Positions 15,753-25,650 of a stretch of 40,579 nt of DNA are shown one piece after another; the first letter of the stretch is position 1; every line of letters begins with the position of its first letter. Origin of the DNA: Planctomycetota bacterium. Lineage in GTDB: Bacteria > Planctomycetota > Planctomycetia > Planctomycetales > Planctomycetaceae. The stretch spans positions 1 through 40,579 of the forward strand of contig JAHWKJ010000002.1 of the NCBI GenBank assembly GCA_019347905.1, written 5' to 3'. The translations under genes and the position numbers were made by a program. The notes under the pieces were generated by a model. It was not told the origin of the DNA, did no database searches, and saw only the letters and a list, made by a program, of their open reading frames with translations.

Positions 15753-17303
15753 CATGCGGGAATCGCAATCAGGAGTGCCGCCATTTTCGGTTCCACGCTG
15801 GCTTTGTTCGTCCGCTCGCTGCGGGAAGACTCGCGGTCGCTGCTCGCGCACCTGTTGCGGTTCGGGCTGCTCGCGGTCGTGCTGTTCTTTCTGTACGTCA
15901 CGCACCGCGAGAGCCTGCGCTTCGGCTCGCCGGGCCGCGATCTGTTCTCGGCACTGGCGTATCTCAACGCGTTCTTCATCGCGCTGGCGGGAATCAGCTT
16001 TTTCGCCACGGCCATCACCGAGGAAAAGGAGGAGCGTTCGCTGGGCCTGTTGCTCATGGCCGACATTCGGCCGGTCTCGCTGCTCATCGGCAAGTCGCTG
16101 CCCCGGGTGCTGGCGGCGCTGCTGCTGATTCTGATCCAGTTCCCGTTCACGCTGCTGGCGATCACGCTGGGCGGCGTGACGACCGTGCAGGTGATGGCGG
16201 CCTATGCCACTCTGCTCGCGCAGATGCTGTTTCTGGCGAACCTGGCGCTCGTGTGTTCGGTCGTTTGCCGGCGGTCGGCGGCGGCTTCTCGGCTGATGGT
16301 GATCCTGTTGGTCGGCCTGTACTTCATTCCCATCCTGCTGGCCGGAGCGCCGACGTGGGGCGGGGGATTCTGGCGGGGCGTCGCTGAGACGGTGAACGAA
16401 ACGTCCGCCTTTCATCGCCTGGCGAAAATCCTTGAAACGGGTTTCGCCGGGCCGGTCGTCGGCGTGCAGGTGATCTCGAATCTGATCGCGGCCGGCGTAT
16501 GTTTTGCGCTGGCGTGGCTGTTATTCGACCGCTACCGCCACGACGAAGGCACGGACGATTCGGGTGGTAACTTCCGTCGCTGGCTGGCGTCGTTCGAGGG
16601 CGGCCGCGAGTTCGGCGCCCGTCGCTGCTGGACCAATGCCCTCGCGTGGAAAGACTTTTACTACCTCACCGGCGGCAAGCGGCTGCTTTTGGCCAAGTTT
16701 GCCTTGTACGGCCTGTTGCACGTGGGAATGGGGGTGTACTTCAGCACTGTCATGGGCGGCTGGTGGGATGCGGAAGACGTTTCGGGACTCGTGATGTCCG
16801 TGTCGCTGATGGCCCTGATGCTGGAGATTGCCGTCCAGGCGGGCCGCATCTTCCGCAACGAGGTCCGCGAGCAGACGCTCTCCACGCTGATGATGCTGCC
16901 GCTGTCGGTCGCGCAGATCGCGTGGTCGAAGGTCGCCGGCTCGCTGATCACATTGACCCCGGCGGCCTGCTACTTCGTGCTGGGCACGCTGATTCACCCC
17001 GACAACCTGGGCGAAGTCATCGAAGACCTCCTCGAAGCGCCGGCCGTGTGGTTCACGATCATGGTCTATGTGCTGTTCGTGCACACGGTGGCGCTGTTGT
17101 CGCTGCTCGTCCGCTGGGGGGCGCTGCCGCTGGCGATCGGGCTGTTCACGTTCGGGCTGTTCTGCTTCGGGTTCATGATGTCGAACATGCGGGCCGAGGG
17201 TGACGGGATGTTCGCGCTCCTGGCGTTCCTGATGTGGCTGCCGGTCGTCGGCGTGCAGTTCGCCATCGCCGAGCGGTTGCGGCACCTGACGGCCCGCCAG
17301 TGA
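15633..17303 (+). CDS. ABC-2-type transporter permease-like membrane protein
   Basis: LFVRSLREDSRSLLAHLLRFGLLAVVLFFLYVTHRES...EEKEERSLGLLLMADIRPVSLLIGKSLPRVLAALLLILIQFPFTLLAITLGG...; two repeated halves with RNEVREQTLSTLMMLPLSVAQIAWSKVAGS. Start uncertain (in-frame GTG at 15633; ORF opens at 15498). Confidence 0.75.
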   Translation: MTKHLKWAGDRFPLASGRRLSTLDARPLALDSRPLTLDPHHAGIAIRSAAIFGSTLALFVRSLREDSRSLLAHLLRFGLLAVVLFFLYVTHRESLRFGSPGRDLFSALAYLNAFFIALAGISFFATAITEEKEERSLGLLLMADIRPVSLLIGKSLPRVLAALLLILIQFPFTLLAITLGGVTTVQVMAAYATLLAQMLFLANLALVCSVVCRRSAAASRLMVILLVGLYFIPILLAGAPTWGGGFWRGVAETVNETSAFHRLAKILETGFAGPVVGVQVISNLIAAGVCFALAWLLFDRYRHDEGTDDSGGNFRRWLASFEGGREFGARRCWTNALAWKDFYYLTGGKRLLLAKFALYGLLHVGMGVYFSTVMGGWWDAEDVSGLVMSVSLMALMLEIAVQAGRIFRNEVREQTLSTLMMLPLSVAQIAWSKVAGSLITLTPAACYFVLGTLIHPDNLGEVIEDLLEAPAVWFTIMVYVLFVHTVALLSLLVRWGALPLAIGLFTFGLFCFGFMMSNMRAEGDGMFALLAFLMWLPVVGVQFAIAERLRHLTARQ

Positions 17304-17321
17304 TCGCCACGCGATGCGCCG

Positions 17322-17381
17322 GTTTAGCCGCGTCCCAACGGGACGCGCCGCGCCGCGCGTCCCATTGGGACGCGGCTAAAC
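17322..17381. repeat. GTTTAGCCGCGTCCCAACGGGACGCG palindrome
   Basis: 26-bp arms with 1 mismatch and a short loop. Confidence 0.92.
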
Positions 17382-17474
17382 GGCCTCGAGTCGCGGCAAA
17401 CAGGTTGAGTCGCGCCACGGGGTGCACGCCGCGGCTTCGTGCGGTATGCTCGAATGTGACGCCGGGCCCTCCGC

Positions 17475-20400
17475 ATGAACCTGATCGAAGCCTTCGTCCG
17501 CAATCCCGTCAAAGTCGCCGTCGGCGTGCTGCTGGTGGCGCTGTTCGGCGGGATTGCGCTGGTGACGATGCCGCGGCAGCTCACGCCGGAAGTCACCAAT
17601 CCCATCATCACCATCGAAACCCGCTGGCCCGGCGCCAGCCCCCAGGAGATCGAGCGCGAGATCGTTCAGGAGCAGGAGGAGCAGCTCAAGGCCGTCGAGG
17701 GCGTCGTCAAGATGACGTCCGAATGCACCGACTCCGAGGGCGAAATCACGCTGGAGTTCGTCGTCGGCACGGACTTCAACGAGGCGCTGTTGAAGGTCAA
17801 TTCGCGGCTGCAGCAGGTGCCGGAATACCCGCTCGACGCGGACGAGCCGGTCATCAGCTCGCGCGACATTTCCGACCGCGCCATCGCGCGGTTCGCGCTC
17901 ATGCCGCGGCCGCCGTCGGTGGAGCGCGTCGAGCAGTTCCAACAGTCGCACCCGCATTTGCGCGACGCGCTGGAGCCGGTCCGCCGCGCCATGAATCCCG
18001 GCCTGCGGCTGTACCGGCTGGAACGCCTCGTCGCGGAAAACTCCGAGGCGCATCCGGAACTGCGGGACCTCGCGCCGCCCGACATCGACCTGTTGAAGCT
18101 GCGCCGCTTTGTCGAAGACGTGATCGAGGCCCGGCTGGAACGCGTGCCCGGCGTGGCCGACGCCGAAGTCAACGGCGGACCGGAAGAAGAGCTGCAGGTC
18201 GTGGTCGATCCGCGGCGGCTGGCCGCGCAGGGTTTCACCATCGCGGACGTCCGCAGCGCTCTGGAGGGGCACAACAAAGACACCTCGGCCGGCGACTACT
18301 GGGAGGGCAAACGCCGCGAGATCGTCCGCACGCTGGGACGCTTCCAAAGCCCGGAGGAGGTCGAAGCCGTCGTGCTGGCCGTCCGCGGGAACACGCAGGT
18401 CACCGTGCGGCACGTGGCCGACGTACGGATGGGCTTCAAGAAGCCGTCGGACATCTCCCGCCGCTACGGCAGCTCCAGCGTCAGCCTGAGCGTGTCGCGA
18501 ACGACGGGGGCCAATGTCCTCGAAGTGATGGAGGGGCTGAAGGAAGCGACCGAGGAACTGAACACGGGCGTGCTGGCCCAGCAGAACCTGGAACTGTACC
18601 TGTACTACGACGAGACGGAGTATATCCATTCGGCGGTGGGGCTGGTCGAGCAGAACATCTTCATCGGCGGGGCGCTCACGGTCATCGTGCTGATGCTGTT
18701 TCTGCACCGGGGCCTGCGGACGGTGCTGGTGGTCCCGCTGATCGCCGCAACCGCGGTCGCCGCCGCCTACGTTTCGCCGTGGCTGTTTCTGGCGACACTG
18801 GCGCTGGTGGTGGGCTCGGGCTTCTGGTTTGCCCGCGGGGCCCTGATCGTGAGCCTCGCAATTCCCACCAGCATCGTGGGCACGTTTCTGCTCTTGATGC
18901 TGATGGGCCGCAGCCTGAACGTCATCAGCCTCGCGGGGCTGGCGTTCGCGGTGGGCATGCTGGTCGACAACGCGATCGTGGTGCTGGAGAACATCCACCG
19001 CCGCCGGCAGGAGGGCGAATCGGCCCTGCAGGCAGCGGTTCGCGGGACGTCCGAAGTCTCCGGTGCGGTCCTGGCTTCGACGCTGACGACGATCGCCGTG
19101 TTCCTGCCGGTGCTCTTGATTGAAGAGACGGTGGGACAGCTCTTCCGCGACATCGCACTGGCCATCAGTTGTGCGGTCGGGCTGTCGCTCGTGGTTTCGT
19201 TCACGCTGATTCCGACTTCGGCGGCGCGGCTGTTCGGCTTCCGCACCCGGTATAACGCGGGAGCATCGGCGGACGAGACGCACGCTCAGGCCCCCGTCGA
19301 GGGCAACGGCGACGGCCGCGCGAACGGGCGCGGCCGGCAGGCCGCGACCGGCAACGTTCAGGCGCTGGCCCGCGGAATTGCCGGCGGACTCGATCGCGTG
19401 GGCGGCGGCTTCGTGAAGGCGGTCGTGGGGCTGAACCGCTGGATCCTGGCGGGGCGGCTGCGTTCCCTGGGCACGGTCGCGGTGTTTGTCGCCGCGGTCG
19501 TGCTCGTGTTGTGGGCCTTCTGGCCGCGGGTGGAATACCTGCCCACCGGCAACCGCAACTTCGTGTTCGCGTCGCTCTCGCCGCCGCCGGGCTACAACCT
19601 GGAGCATCTCGAAGAGTTCGGCCGCAAGATCGAAACCGACCTCAAGCCCTACTGGGACGCCAACCCCGGCACGCCGGAGGCGGAGCGGCTCCCGTACCCG
19701 ATCATCAACTACTACTTCTTCGTGGTCCGCGGCCGGCAGATCTTCATGGGCTTCCGGGCCGACGACCCCATGCGCGTCCGCGAGTTAATCCCGCTGTTGC
19801 GCGAGGTCGGCGGCCAGTTTCCCGGCACAATCGCCGTCGCCAGGCAGTCGAGCCTGTTCGAGCGCGGCAGCAGCGGCGGCCGCACGATCGACGTCGAGAT
19901 CACCGGCCCCGAGCTCGAGCGGCTGATCGAACTGGGCGTACTCGTCAAGGCCGACGTGGAGCGGCTCCTGCCGGAAGCCCAGGCCCTGCCGCAGCCCAGC
20001 CTGGAGCTGTCCAGCCCGGAGGTGCATATCGAGCCGGATCCGTCCCGCTCCGCCGAGCTGGGTTTCACCGTCGCCGACCTGGGCTACGCCGTCAACGCGC
20101 TGGTGGACGGAGCCTACGCGGGCGATTACTTCATCGGCGGCGATAAGGTCGATCTGACGATCCTAGGCGCGGAGGAGACCGTTCGCCACAACGCCGACCT
20201 GGAGGGACTGCTCGTCGCCACTCCCTCGGGCGACGTGGTCCCGCTCTCGGCCGTCGCGAACATCGCTCTCCGCAGCGGCCCCGAGCAGATCCATCGCCGC
20301 GAGCGGCAGCGGACGGTGACCATTCAGGTCACGCCCCCCCTGACCACGCCGCTGGAAGAGGCCATGGAGCGGATCGAGAGCGAAATCATCGCACCGCTCA

Positions 20401-21089
20401 ACGCCCGCGGCGAGCTGGAGGGCGGCTATCGCATCACGCTCTCCGGCACGGCCGACGACCTGCGGCAGGCATGGCACGCGCTCCGCTGGAATCTCTTTCT
20501 GGCGCTCCTGATCACGTACCTGTTGATGGCGGCGCTGTTCGAATCGTGGCTGTATCCGCTGGTGATCATCTTCAGCGTGCCGCTGGGGGCCATCGGCGGC
20601 ATCCTGGGCCTCGAAATCCTCAACCTGTTCACGTTCCAGGCGCTGGATGTGCTGACGATGCTGGGCTTCATCATCCTCATCGGCACGGTGGTAAACAACG
20701 CGATCCTGATCGTGCACCAGGCCTTGAACCACATGCGCTACGAGGGCCTGCCGCCGGAGCAGGCGATTACCGAAAGCGTGGCCGGCCGCATCCGCCCGAT
20801 CTTCATGACGACGCTGACGACCGTGCTGGGCCTGTTGCCGCTGGTGTTGTTCCCGGGGGCCGGCAGCGAACTCTACCGCGGCCTGGGCAGCGTGATCCTG
20901 GGCGGCCTGATCGTCAGCACGGTCTTCACGCTGGTGCTGGTGCCGACGGTATTCCACCTCGCGCTGGGCACGCGCAACCGCCTGGCCCGCCTGGCGGGCT
21001 TCGCGTCCGACGACGTCGCCGGTATGTCGCCGCCGACTCCGCCGCCGGTCGCCCAGGAACCGAAGCCGCAGCGGCCCGTGTCCGTTTAG
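17475..21089 (+). CDS. RND-family efflux transporter permease
   Basis: MNLIEAFVRNPVKVAVGVLLVALFGGIALVTMPRQLTPEVTNPIITIETRWPGASPQEIEREIV...GLAFAVGMLVDNAIVVLENIHRRRQEG...; 1204 aa with two homologous halves. Confidence 0.96.
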   Translation: MNLIEAFVRNPVKVAVGVLLVALFGGIALVTMPRQLTPEVTNPIITIETRWPGASPQEIEREIVQEQEEQLKAVEGVVKMTSECTDSEGEITLEFVVGTDFNEALLKVNSRLQQVPEYPLDADEPVISSRDISDRAIARFALMPRPPSVERVEQFQQSHPHLRDALEPVRRAMNPGLRLYRLERLVAENSEAHPELRDLAPPDIDLLKLRRFVEDVIEARLERVPGVADAEVNGGPEEELQVVVDPRRLAAQGFTIADVRSALEGHNKDTSAGDYWEGKRREIVRTLGRFQSPEEVEAVVLAVRGNTQVTVRHVADVRMGFKKPSDISRRYGSSSVSLSVSRTTGANVLEVMEGLKEATEELNTGVLAQQNLELYLYYDETEYIHSAVGLVEQNIFIGGALTVIVLMLFLHRGLRTVLVVPLIAATAVAAAYVSPWLFLATLALVVGSGFWFARGALIVSLAIPTSIVGTFLLLMLMGRSLNVISLAGLAFAVGMLVDNAIVVLENIHRRRQEGESALQAAVRGTSEVSGAVLASTLTTIAVFLPVLLIEETVGQLFRDIALAISCAVGLSLVVSFTLIPTSAARLFGFRTRYNAGASADETHAQAPVEGNGDGRANGRGRQAATGNVQALARGIAGGLDRVGGGFVKAVVGLNRWILAGRLRSLGTVAVFVAAVVLVLWAFWPRVEYLPTGNRNFVFASLSPPPGYNLEHLEEFGRKIETDLKPYWDANPGTPEAERLPYPIINYYFFVVRGRQIFMGFRADDPMRVRELIPLLREVGGQFPGTIAVARQSSLFERGSSGGRTIDVEITGPELERLIELGVLVKADVERLLPEAQALPQPSLELSSPEVHIEPDPSRSAELGFTVADLGYAVNALVDGAYAGDYFIGGDKVDLTILGAEETVRHNADLEGLLVATPSGDVVPLSAVANIALRSGPEQIHRRERQRTVTIQVTPPLTTPLEEAMERIESEIIAPLNARGELEGGYRITLSGTADDLRQAWHALRWNLFLALLITYLLMAALFESWLYPLVIIFSVPLGAIGGILGLEILNLFTFQALDVLTMLGFIILIGTVVNNAILIVHQALNHMRYEGLPPEQAITESVAGRIRPIFMTTLTTVLGLLPLVLFPGAGSELYRGLGSVILGGLIVSTVFTLVLVPTVFHLALGTRNRLARLAGFASDDVAGMSPPTPPPVAQEPKPQRPVSV

Positions 21090-21325
21090 GCGCCCGCGCT
21101 CCTCTCCGAGTCGCGGCTATTAAACGGCGAAGCGGCCACTCGGGTCGGGCCGATTCCGGTTGCCAACGTGGCCGTCATCCGATTGAATGGTCCCGGTCGT
21201 GGTCGTGGCTGGGGCAGGGAAAGCCAGTGGGGTCATCGCCTGCCGCTGCGATTTCCAAACCATCTGCGACATCGAATTGTCTCCCGCGATGCCCCAGTGA
21301 GCGTGACTGCCGAGGATCTCTACCG

Positions 21326-22822
21326 ATGAAGTGCCGCGTCGTCACCAGCGCGTGGAAAGATGTCGAAGCCGACTGGCTCGTCGTCGGGCTGCCGGAAGAG
21401 TTCGATCTGTCGGGGGCGGCGGGCGAACTCGATCGGGCGCTGGACGGGCAGCTCGCGCGGCTGCGCGAGGCCGAGGATCTGACGGGCAAGCACGCCGAAC
21501 TGCTCACCGTCCACGGTCCGCGCGGAATCGCGGCGCGGCGACTGCTGCTGGTTGGGCTGGGGAAGCTCGAGGAGTTGACGGCCGCGCGGCTGGAGAAGGC
21601 GCTACTGACGTCGGCCCGCAAGGCGTCGGAGAAGGAGCACCAGAAAGTCGCCGTCGCCTGGCCCTCCGCCCCCGTGGCGTCGATGGCCCCCGCCGAGGCC
21701 GCCGCGCTCATCGCCACCACGTTGACAGTGGGCTGTGTCGGGCAGGACCTGTACCAGTCGGAGCACAAGCGGTTTTTATTCGACGAGGCGAGCGTGGCCG
21801 TCGAACCGGGCGGCGATGCGGCGGGTATGGAAGAAGCTGTCCGTCGCGGCCAGATCGTGGGCGAAGCGATGAACCTCACCCGCGAACTCGTCAACCGCCC
21901 CGCGCAGGACATCTATCCGCATTCCTTCGCCCAGCAGGCGCAGGCCCTCGCGGAAAAGTACGGCCTGGAGTGCGAAATCTTCGACCAGTCGCGGCTGGAG
22001 GCCGAGCGGATGGATTCGCTCCTGGCGGTCGCCCGCGGCAGCGATCAGCCCCCGCGGATGGTCGTGCTGCGCTATCGCGGCGGCAAGGGCGATGCGCCCA
22101 CGCTGGCGCTCATCGGCAAGGGCGTGACGTTCGACAGCGGCGGCCTCTCCCTGAAGCCGACCGACGGCATGGTCTTTATGAAGTGCGACATGGCCGGGGC
22201 GGCCACGGTGCTGGGGGCGATGGCGGCGATCGCGCGGCTCGGGCTGCCGGTGAATGTCGCCGGCTACATGGGCCTCGTGGAGAACATGGTCAGCGGCCGC
22301 TCGTACAAGCTGGGCGACGTGCTGACGGCCCGCAACGGCACGACGATCGAAGTGCTCAACACCGACGCCGAAGGCCGCCTCGTGCTCGCGGACGTGTTGT
22401 GCTACGCCGTCGACGAGGGGGCGGCGAAGCTCATCGACCTGGCGACGCTTACCGGCGCGTGCATGGTGGCCCTTGGCGAAGAAGTGACCGGCTGCTTCTC
22501 GAATGACGAGGCATGGCAGCAGGCGGTGCTGTCGGCGGCGAAGCGCGTGGGCGAAGACGTGTGGCCGCTGCCTATGTTCGACCACTACGCCGAGCTTCTG
22601 AAAAGCGACGTGGCCGATTGCAAGAACGTCGGTCCGCGGTGGGGCGGGGCGATTACGGCCGCGAAGTTCCTCGAAAAATTCGTGTCCAAAACGCCCTGGG
22701 TCCATCTGGACATTGCCGGCGCGTCGTTTGCATCCAGCAACAAGCCACACCGCGAGGGAGGGGCCACCGGCTGCATGGTGCGTACGCTGGTGGAGATAGC
22801 CGGACAATTCGGGCCGAAATGA
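21326..22822 (+). CDS. pepA: Leucyl aminopeptidase (M17)
   Basis: LALIGKGVTFDSGGLSLKPTDGMVFMKCDMAGAATVLGAMAAIA...NTDAEGRLVLADVLCYA; the NTDAEGRL motif is diagnostic. Confidence 0.97.
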   Translation: MKCRVVTSAWKDVEADWLVVGLPEEFDLSGAAGELDRALDGQLARLREAEDLTGKHAELLTVHGPRGIAARRLLLVGLGKLEELTAARLEKALLTSARKASEKEHQKVAVAWPSAPVASMAPAEAAALIATTLTVGCVGQDLYQSEHKRFLFDEASVAVEPGGDAAGMEEAVRRGQIVGEAMNLTRELVNRPAQDIYPHSFAQQAQALAEKYGLECEIFDQSRLEAERMDSLLAVARGSDQPPRMVVLRYRGGKGDAPTLALIGKGVTFDSGGLSLKPTDGMVFMKCDMAGAATVLGAMAAIARLGLPVNVAGYMGLVENMVSGRSYKLGDVLTARNGTTIEVLNTDAEGRLVLADVLCYAVDEGAAKLIDLATLTGACMVALGEEVTGCFSNDEAWQQAVLSAAKRVGEDVWPLPMFDHYAELLKSDVADCKNVGPRWGGAITAAKFLEKFVSKTPWVHLDIAGASFASSNKPHREGGATGCMVRTLVEIAGQFGPK

Positions 22823-22891
22823 CAAGAGTCGAGAGCCAGAGACTGCCCACTCGCTTGCGTCTGGCTCTCGACTCTCGACCCTTGACTCGAA
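22823..22891. repeat. GTCGAGAG/CTCTCGAC-type inverted repeat
   Basis: Left CAAGAGTCGAGAGCCAGAGAC; right CGCTTGCGTCTGGCTCTCGACTCTCGACCCTTGACTCG. Confidence 0.85.
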
Positions 22892-22898
22892 GTTTCCC

Positions 22899-23765
22899 AT
22901 GAGCCACGCGGCCGCACACGTCGCCCACCATTTCGACGACGCCGAACAGCAGTTCGCGGCGGCGAACATGGGCATGTGGGTGTTTCTGGCGACGGAAGTG
23001 CTGTTCTTCGGCGGCATGTTTCTGGGCTACACCGTCTACCGCTCGCGCTACCCGCACGCGTGGGCGGCGGGCAGCCATCACCAGGATGTCGTGCTGGGCA
23101 CGATCAACACGGCGCTCTTGCTCGTGAGCAGCCTGACCGTCGCGCTCGCGGTCCACGCGGCCGCCACCGGCCGCGGAAGGCGCGTGTTCTGGTACCTGGC
23201 GATGACGATCGCGTTCGGCATCGGCTTTCTGGGCATCAAGGGCTACGAATATGCCCACAAGGTCCACGAGCGGCTGTTCCCGGGGCCGAACTTCACCCTC
23301 CTCAAGGTCCTGGAAAAACACGCCCCCGCCGGCGCTCACGTCGGACACATGGTGCGGATCGACGACCGCAGGCTGCTGTTCGACGTGGAGGGCCGCGAGC
23401 TGCTGTTTACGGTGCCGGAGGATGTTGCCATCACGCTGGACAAGCACCCGGTGGAGCTGAGCGAGCTGCGGCCGGGGACGGCGATGACGGTGGAGACTTC
23501 GCCCTCAGATTCCAATCGGGCCCGCCGGATCGAGGCACAGTCGGACCAAGTCGAGCTCTACCTGTCGTTCTATTTCGCCATGACCGGCCTGCACGCGCTG
23601 CACATGCTGATCGGCATTCCCATCCTGGCCGCGATCGCCGTGATGGCGTGGCGGGGCCGCTTCTCGCCCGAGTACTACACGCCGGTCGAGATCGGCGGGC
23701 TGTACTGGCACTTCGTCGATATCGTGTGGGTATTCCTGTTCCCGCTCTTGTATCTGGTCGGCTGA
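22899..23765 (+). CDS. Cytochrome c oxidase subunit III with internal soluble insertion
   Basis: NMGMWVFLATEVLFFGGMFLGYTVYRSRYPHAW...INTALLLVSSLTVALAV...GIKGYEYAHKVHERLFPGPNF...LYLSFYFAMTGLHALHMLIGIP...GLYWHFVDIVWVFLFPLLYLVG. Confidence 0.95.
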   Translation: MSHAAAHVAHHFDDAEQQFAAANMGMWVFLATEVLFFGGMFLGYTVYRSRYPHAWAAGSHHQDVVLGTINTALLLVSSLTVALAVHAAATGRGRRVFWYLAMTIAFGIGFLGIKGYEYAHKVHERLFPGPNFTLLKVLEKHAPAGAHVGHMVRIDDRRLLFDVEGRELLFTVPEDVAITLDKHPVELSELRPGTAMTVETSPSDSNRARRIEAQSDQVELYLSFYFAMTGLHALHMLIGIPILAAIAVMAWRGRFSPEYYTPVEIGGLYWHFVDIVWVFLFPLLYLVG

Positions 23766-23768
23766 ACC

Positions 23769-24050
23769 ATGAGCGAACGCCACGTCGACACGCCCGCGAC
23801 CTACCTGGTGATCTTCGGCGTCCTGATGGTGCTGCTGGTGCTGACGGTCGCTGTCGCCCAGTTCGACCTGGGGCCGGCGGGTCCCGTCGTGGCGATGGGG
23901 ATCGCAGTGGCGAAAGCGGTGCTGATCGTACTGTACTTCATGCACCTGCGGCACGCGCTGTCGCTGGTGCGCGTGATGGCCGCAGCCGGCTTCGTGTGGC
24001 TGGCGATCCTGCTCGTGCTGACGATGGGCGACTACGTGACGCGCGGTTAG
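23769..24050 (+). CDS. Cytochrome c oxidase subunit IV (prokaryotic type)
   Basis: TYLVIFGVLMVLLVLTVAVAQFDLGPAGPVVAMGIAVAKAVLIVLYFMHLRHAL...; 3 bp after cox3. Confidence 0.92.
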   Translation: MSERHVDTPATYLVIFGVLMVLLVLTVAVAQFDLGPAGPVVAMGIAVAKAVLIVLYFMHLRHALSLVRVMAAAGFVWLAILLVLTMGDYVTRG

Positions 24051-24072
24051 TAAGCCGGCGCTTCAACAAGCG

Positions 24073-24261
24073 TCATACAGGCTCCGCAGAGCCGCTCGCG
24101 CCAAAAAAGGCGTTGGACCACTTCAGCACGCTGGGGAGGGCGCCCAGCACACTTCCGGCGAGCGTCCACGTCAGCAGAGTCGCCTCTCCCCGCGATAGCG
24201 AGAAAGCGGCGGTCGTGGCCTCGAGAAACATCGCGGCGGCGCCCAGAGTCAGTCTGGCCAT
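24073..24261 (-). CDS. Small hydrophobic hypothetical protein (62 aa)
   Basis: MARLTLGAAAMFLEATTAAFSLSRGEATLLTWTLAGSVLGALPSVLKWSNAFFGASGSAEPV; upstream AAAGGAG ribosome-binding-like site. Confidence 0.5.
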   Translation of the reverse strand: MARLTLGAAAMFLEATTAAFSLSRGEATLLTWTLAGSVLGALPSVLKWSNAFFGASGSAEPV

Positions 24262-24583
24262 GTTCGCACTCCTTTCCCCGTAGCTACAAAGACTCGCGCC
24301 GAGCCGCGGTGCCGGAAGGGACATCCTGATCGCGTTCAGCGGACATCGGGTAGCGTAATTGAGGGGAGTGACCCCGCGCATCGGGAAGGGGCGGCGCGGC
24401 CGTCTCCGTCCTTTTCCCTGGAGCCGGTCGGGGATCCACGTAAGCACGCCTGTACCCATATTCGACTTGCCCGGGCGGGCCGGCGGGACGCTCCTCGACT
24501 GGGAATTCCCCCGATTCTTCGTGAGTGGTCGCTCGAGGTACATTCCCATTTAACTACAACCGCATCCAGCGGAGATCTCGGCC

Positions 24584-24817
24584 ATGCTGGAATCGATTCG
24601 CAAGGAACTGAGGCGTGTCGTCGGGCAGGCAGGCGTCGACGTCGCCGCGGAAGACGCAGATGTCGTGCGGATCGAAACCGCCGACGACGTGCACCATCTC
24701 CCGCGGCAGGAATTGCTCCGCGTTCTGAACGGCATGTGCGACGGCGCGGGCATTCTCGCGCTGCGGGAGGAACTGGATCGCTGCCAGACTCCGGCCCGCG
24801 GCGGCCCATCAGCCTGA
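24584..24817 (+). CDS. Small hypothetical protein (77 aa)
   Basis: [68 protein letters not shown]...; overlaps ubiX end by 9 bp. Confidence 0.45.
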   Translation: MLESIRKELRRVVGQAGVDVAAEDADVVRIETADDVHHLPRQELLRVLNGMCDGAGILALREELDRCQTPARGGPSA

Positions 24818-25492
24818 CGTGCCCCAGCGGCGGATCAACTGCTGCTCGACGCCAAGCTGGTCGCAGACGCGCCCCACGATAAAGTCCACGAGATCGTGGA
24901 TTGTGCTCGGGCTGTGGTAGAAGCCCGGCATCGCCGGCAGCACGACCGCCCCCGCATCCGCCAGCCGCTTCATGTTGTCGAGCTGGATCGAACCCAGCGG
25001 CGTTTCCCGCGGGACGACGATCAGCTTACGGCGCTCTTTCAGATGCACGTCGGCGGCACGTTGGATGAGGTTGGCGGACTGTCCGTGAGCGACGGCCGCC
25101 AGCGTGCCCATCGAGCACGGGCAGATTACCATCCCGTCGGTGCGGAAGGATCCGCTGGCGATGCCGGCCGAGAAGTCGCGGTGATGATGGTAAACGACCT
25201 GCCCGCCGGGCGCGTCGCCTTCGCGAATGATATCGCTCAGCGCGTGTGACGCCGCGGCGCCAGAGAGCAAGAGCGGCAGCCGGCTGTCGGATGCCCCGCC
25301 GCCCGGCAAAAGCACCGCGGGGTCGAAGGCCTCGAGATCGACGCTCAGCCCCAGTTCCTGCCGCAGCACGTCACCCGCGGCCGGACTGAGCGTCAGATGC
25401 ACCTGGTGGCCGGCCACCAGCAGGACCTCCAGCAGGCGGGCGGCATACACCGCTCCGCTGGCGCCGGTCATGGCAAGAACGAGGGTGCGCAT
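24809..25492 (-). CDS. ubiX: Flavin prenyltransferase UbiX
   Basis: [22 protein letters not shown]...[88 protein letters not shown]. Confidence 0.97.
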   Translation of the reverse strand: MRTLVLAMTGASGAVYAARLLEVLLVAGHQVHLTLSPAAGDVLRQELGLSVDLEAFDPAVLLPGGGASDSRLPLLLSGAAASHALSDIIREGDAPGGQVVYHHHRDFSAGIASGSFRTDGMVICPCSMGTLAAVAHGQSANLIQRAADVHLKERRKLIVVPRETPLGSIQLDNMKRLADAGAVVLPAMPGFYHSPSTIHDLVDFIVGRVCDQLGVEQQLIRRWGTSG

Positions 25493-25497
25493 GGGGA

Positions 25498-25650
25498 CGA
25501 GGGACGAGGGTCAAGGGCCAGAAGGTCGAGAGTCGAGAGTCGAAAGTCGAGGGCCAGAAGAGTCGCTGTTTGGTGGCATCGACGGCGCTGGAGCAGATGG
25601 GGTAGCGGCGGCTCCGGCTCTCGACTCTCGATCCTCGACCCTCGACTCTG
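25498..25650. repeat. GTCGAGAG/CTCTCGAC-type inverted repeat overlapping the 3' end of ubiE
   Basis: Left GAGGGTCAAGGGCCAGAAGGTCGAGAGTCGAGAGTCGAAAGTCGAGGGCCAGAAGAG; right CTCTCGACTCTCGATCCTCGACCCTCGACTCTG. Confidence 0.8.

Noticed and set aside
17376-19607. 743-aa minus-strand ORF opposite the RND gene
   Set aside because: Antisense frame of a clear RND gene in high-GC DNA; translation is Arg/Gln/His-rich with no recognisable motif.
24359-24553. 64-aa plus ORF 24359..24553
   Set aside because: No ribosome-binding site, composition and codon use unlike neighbours; likely spurious.
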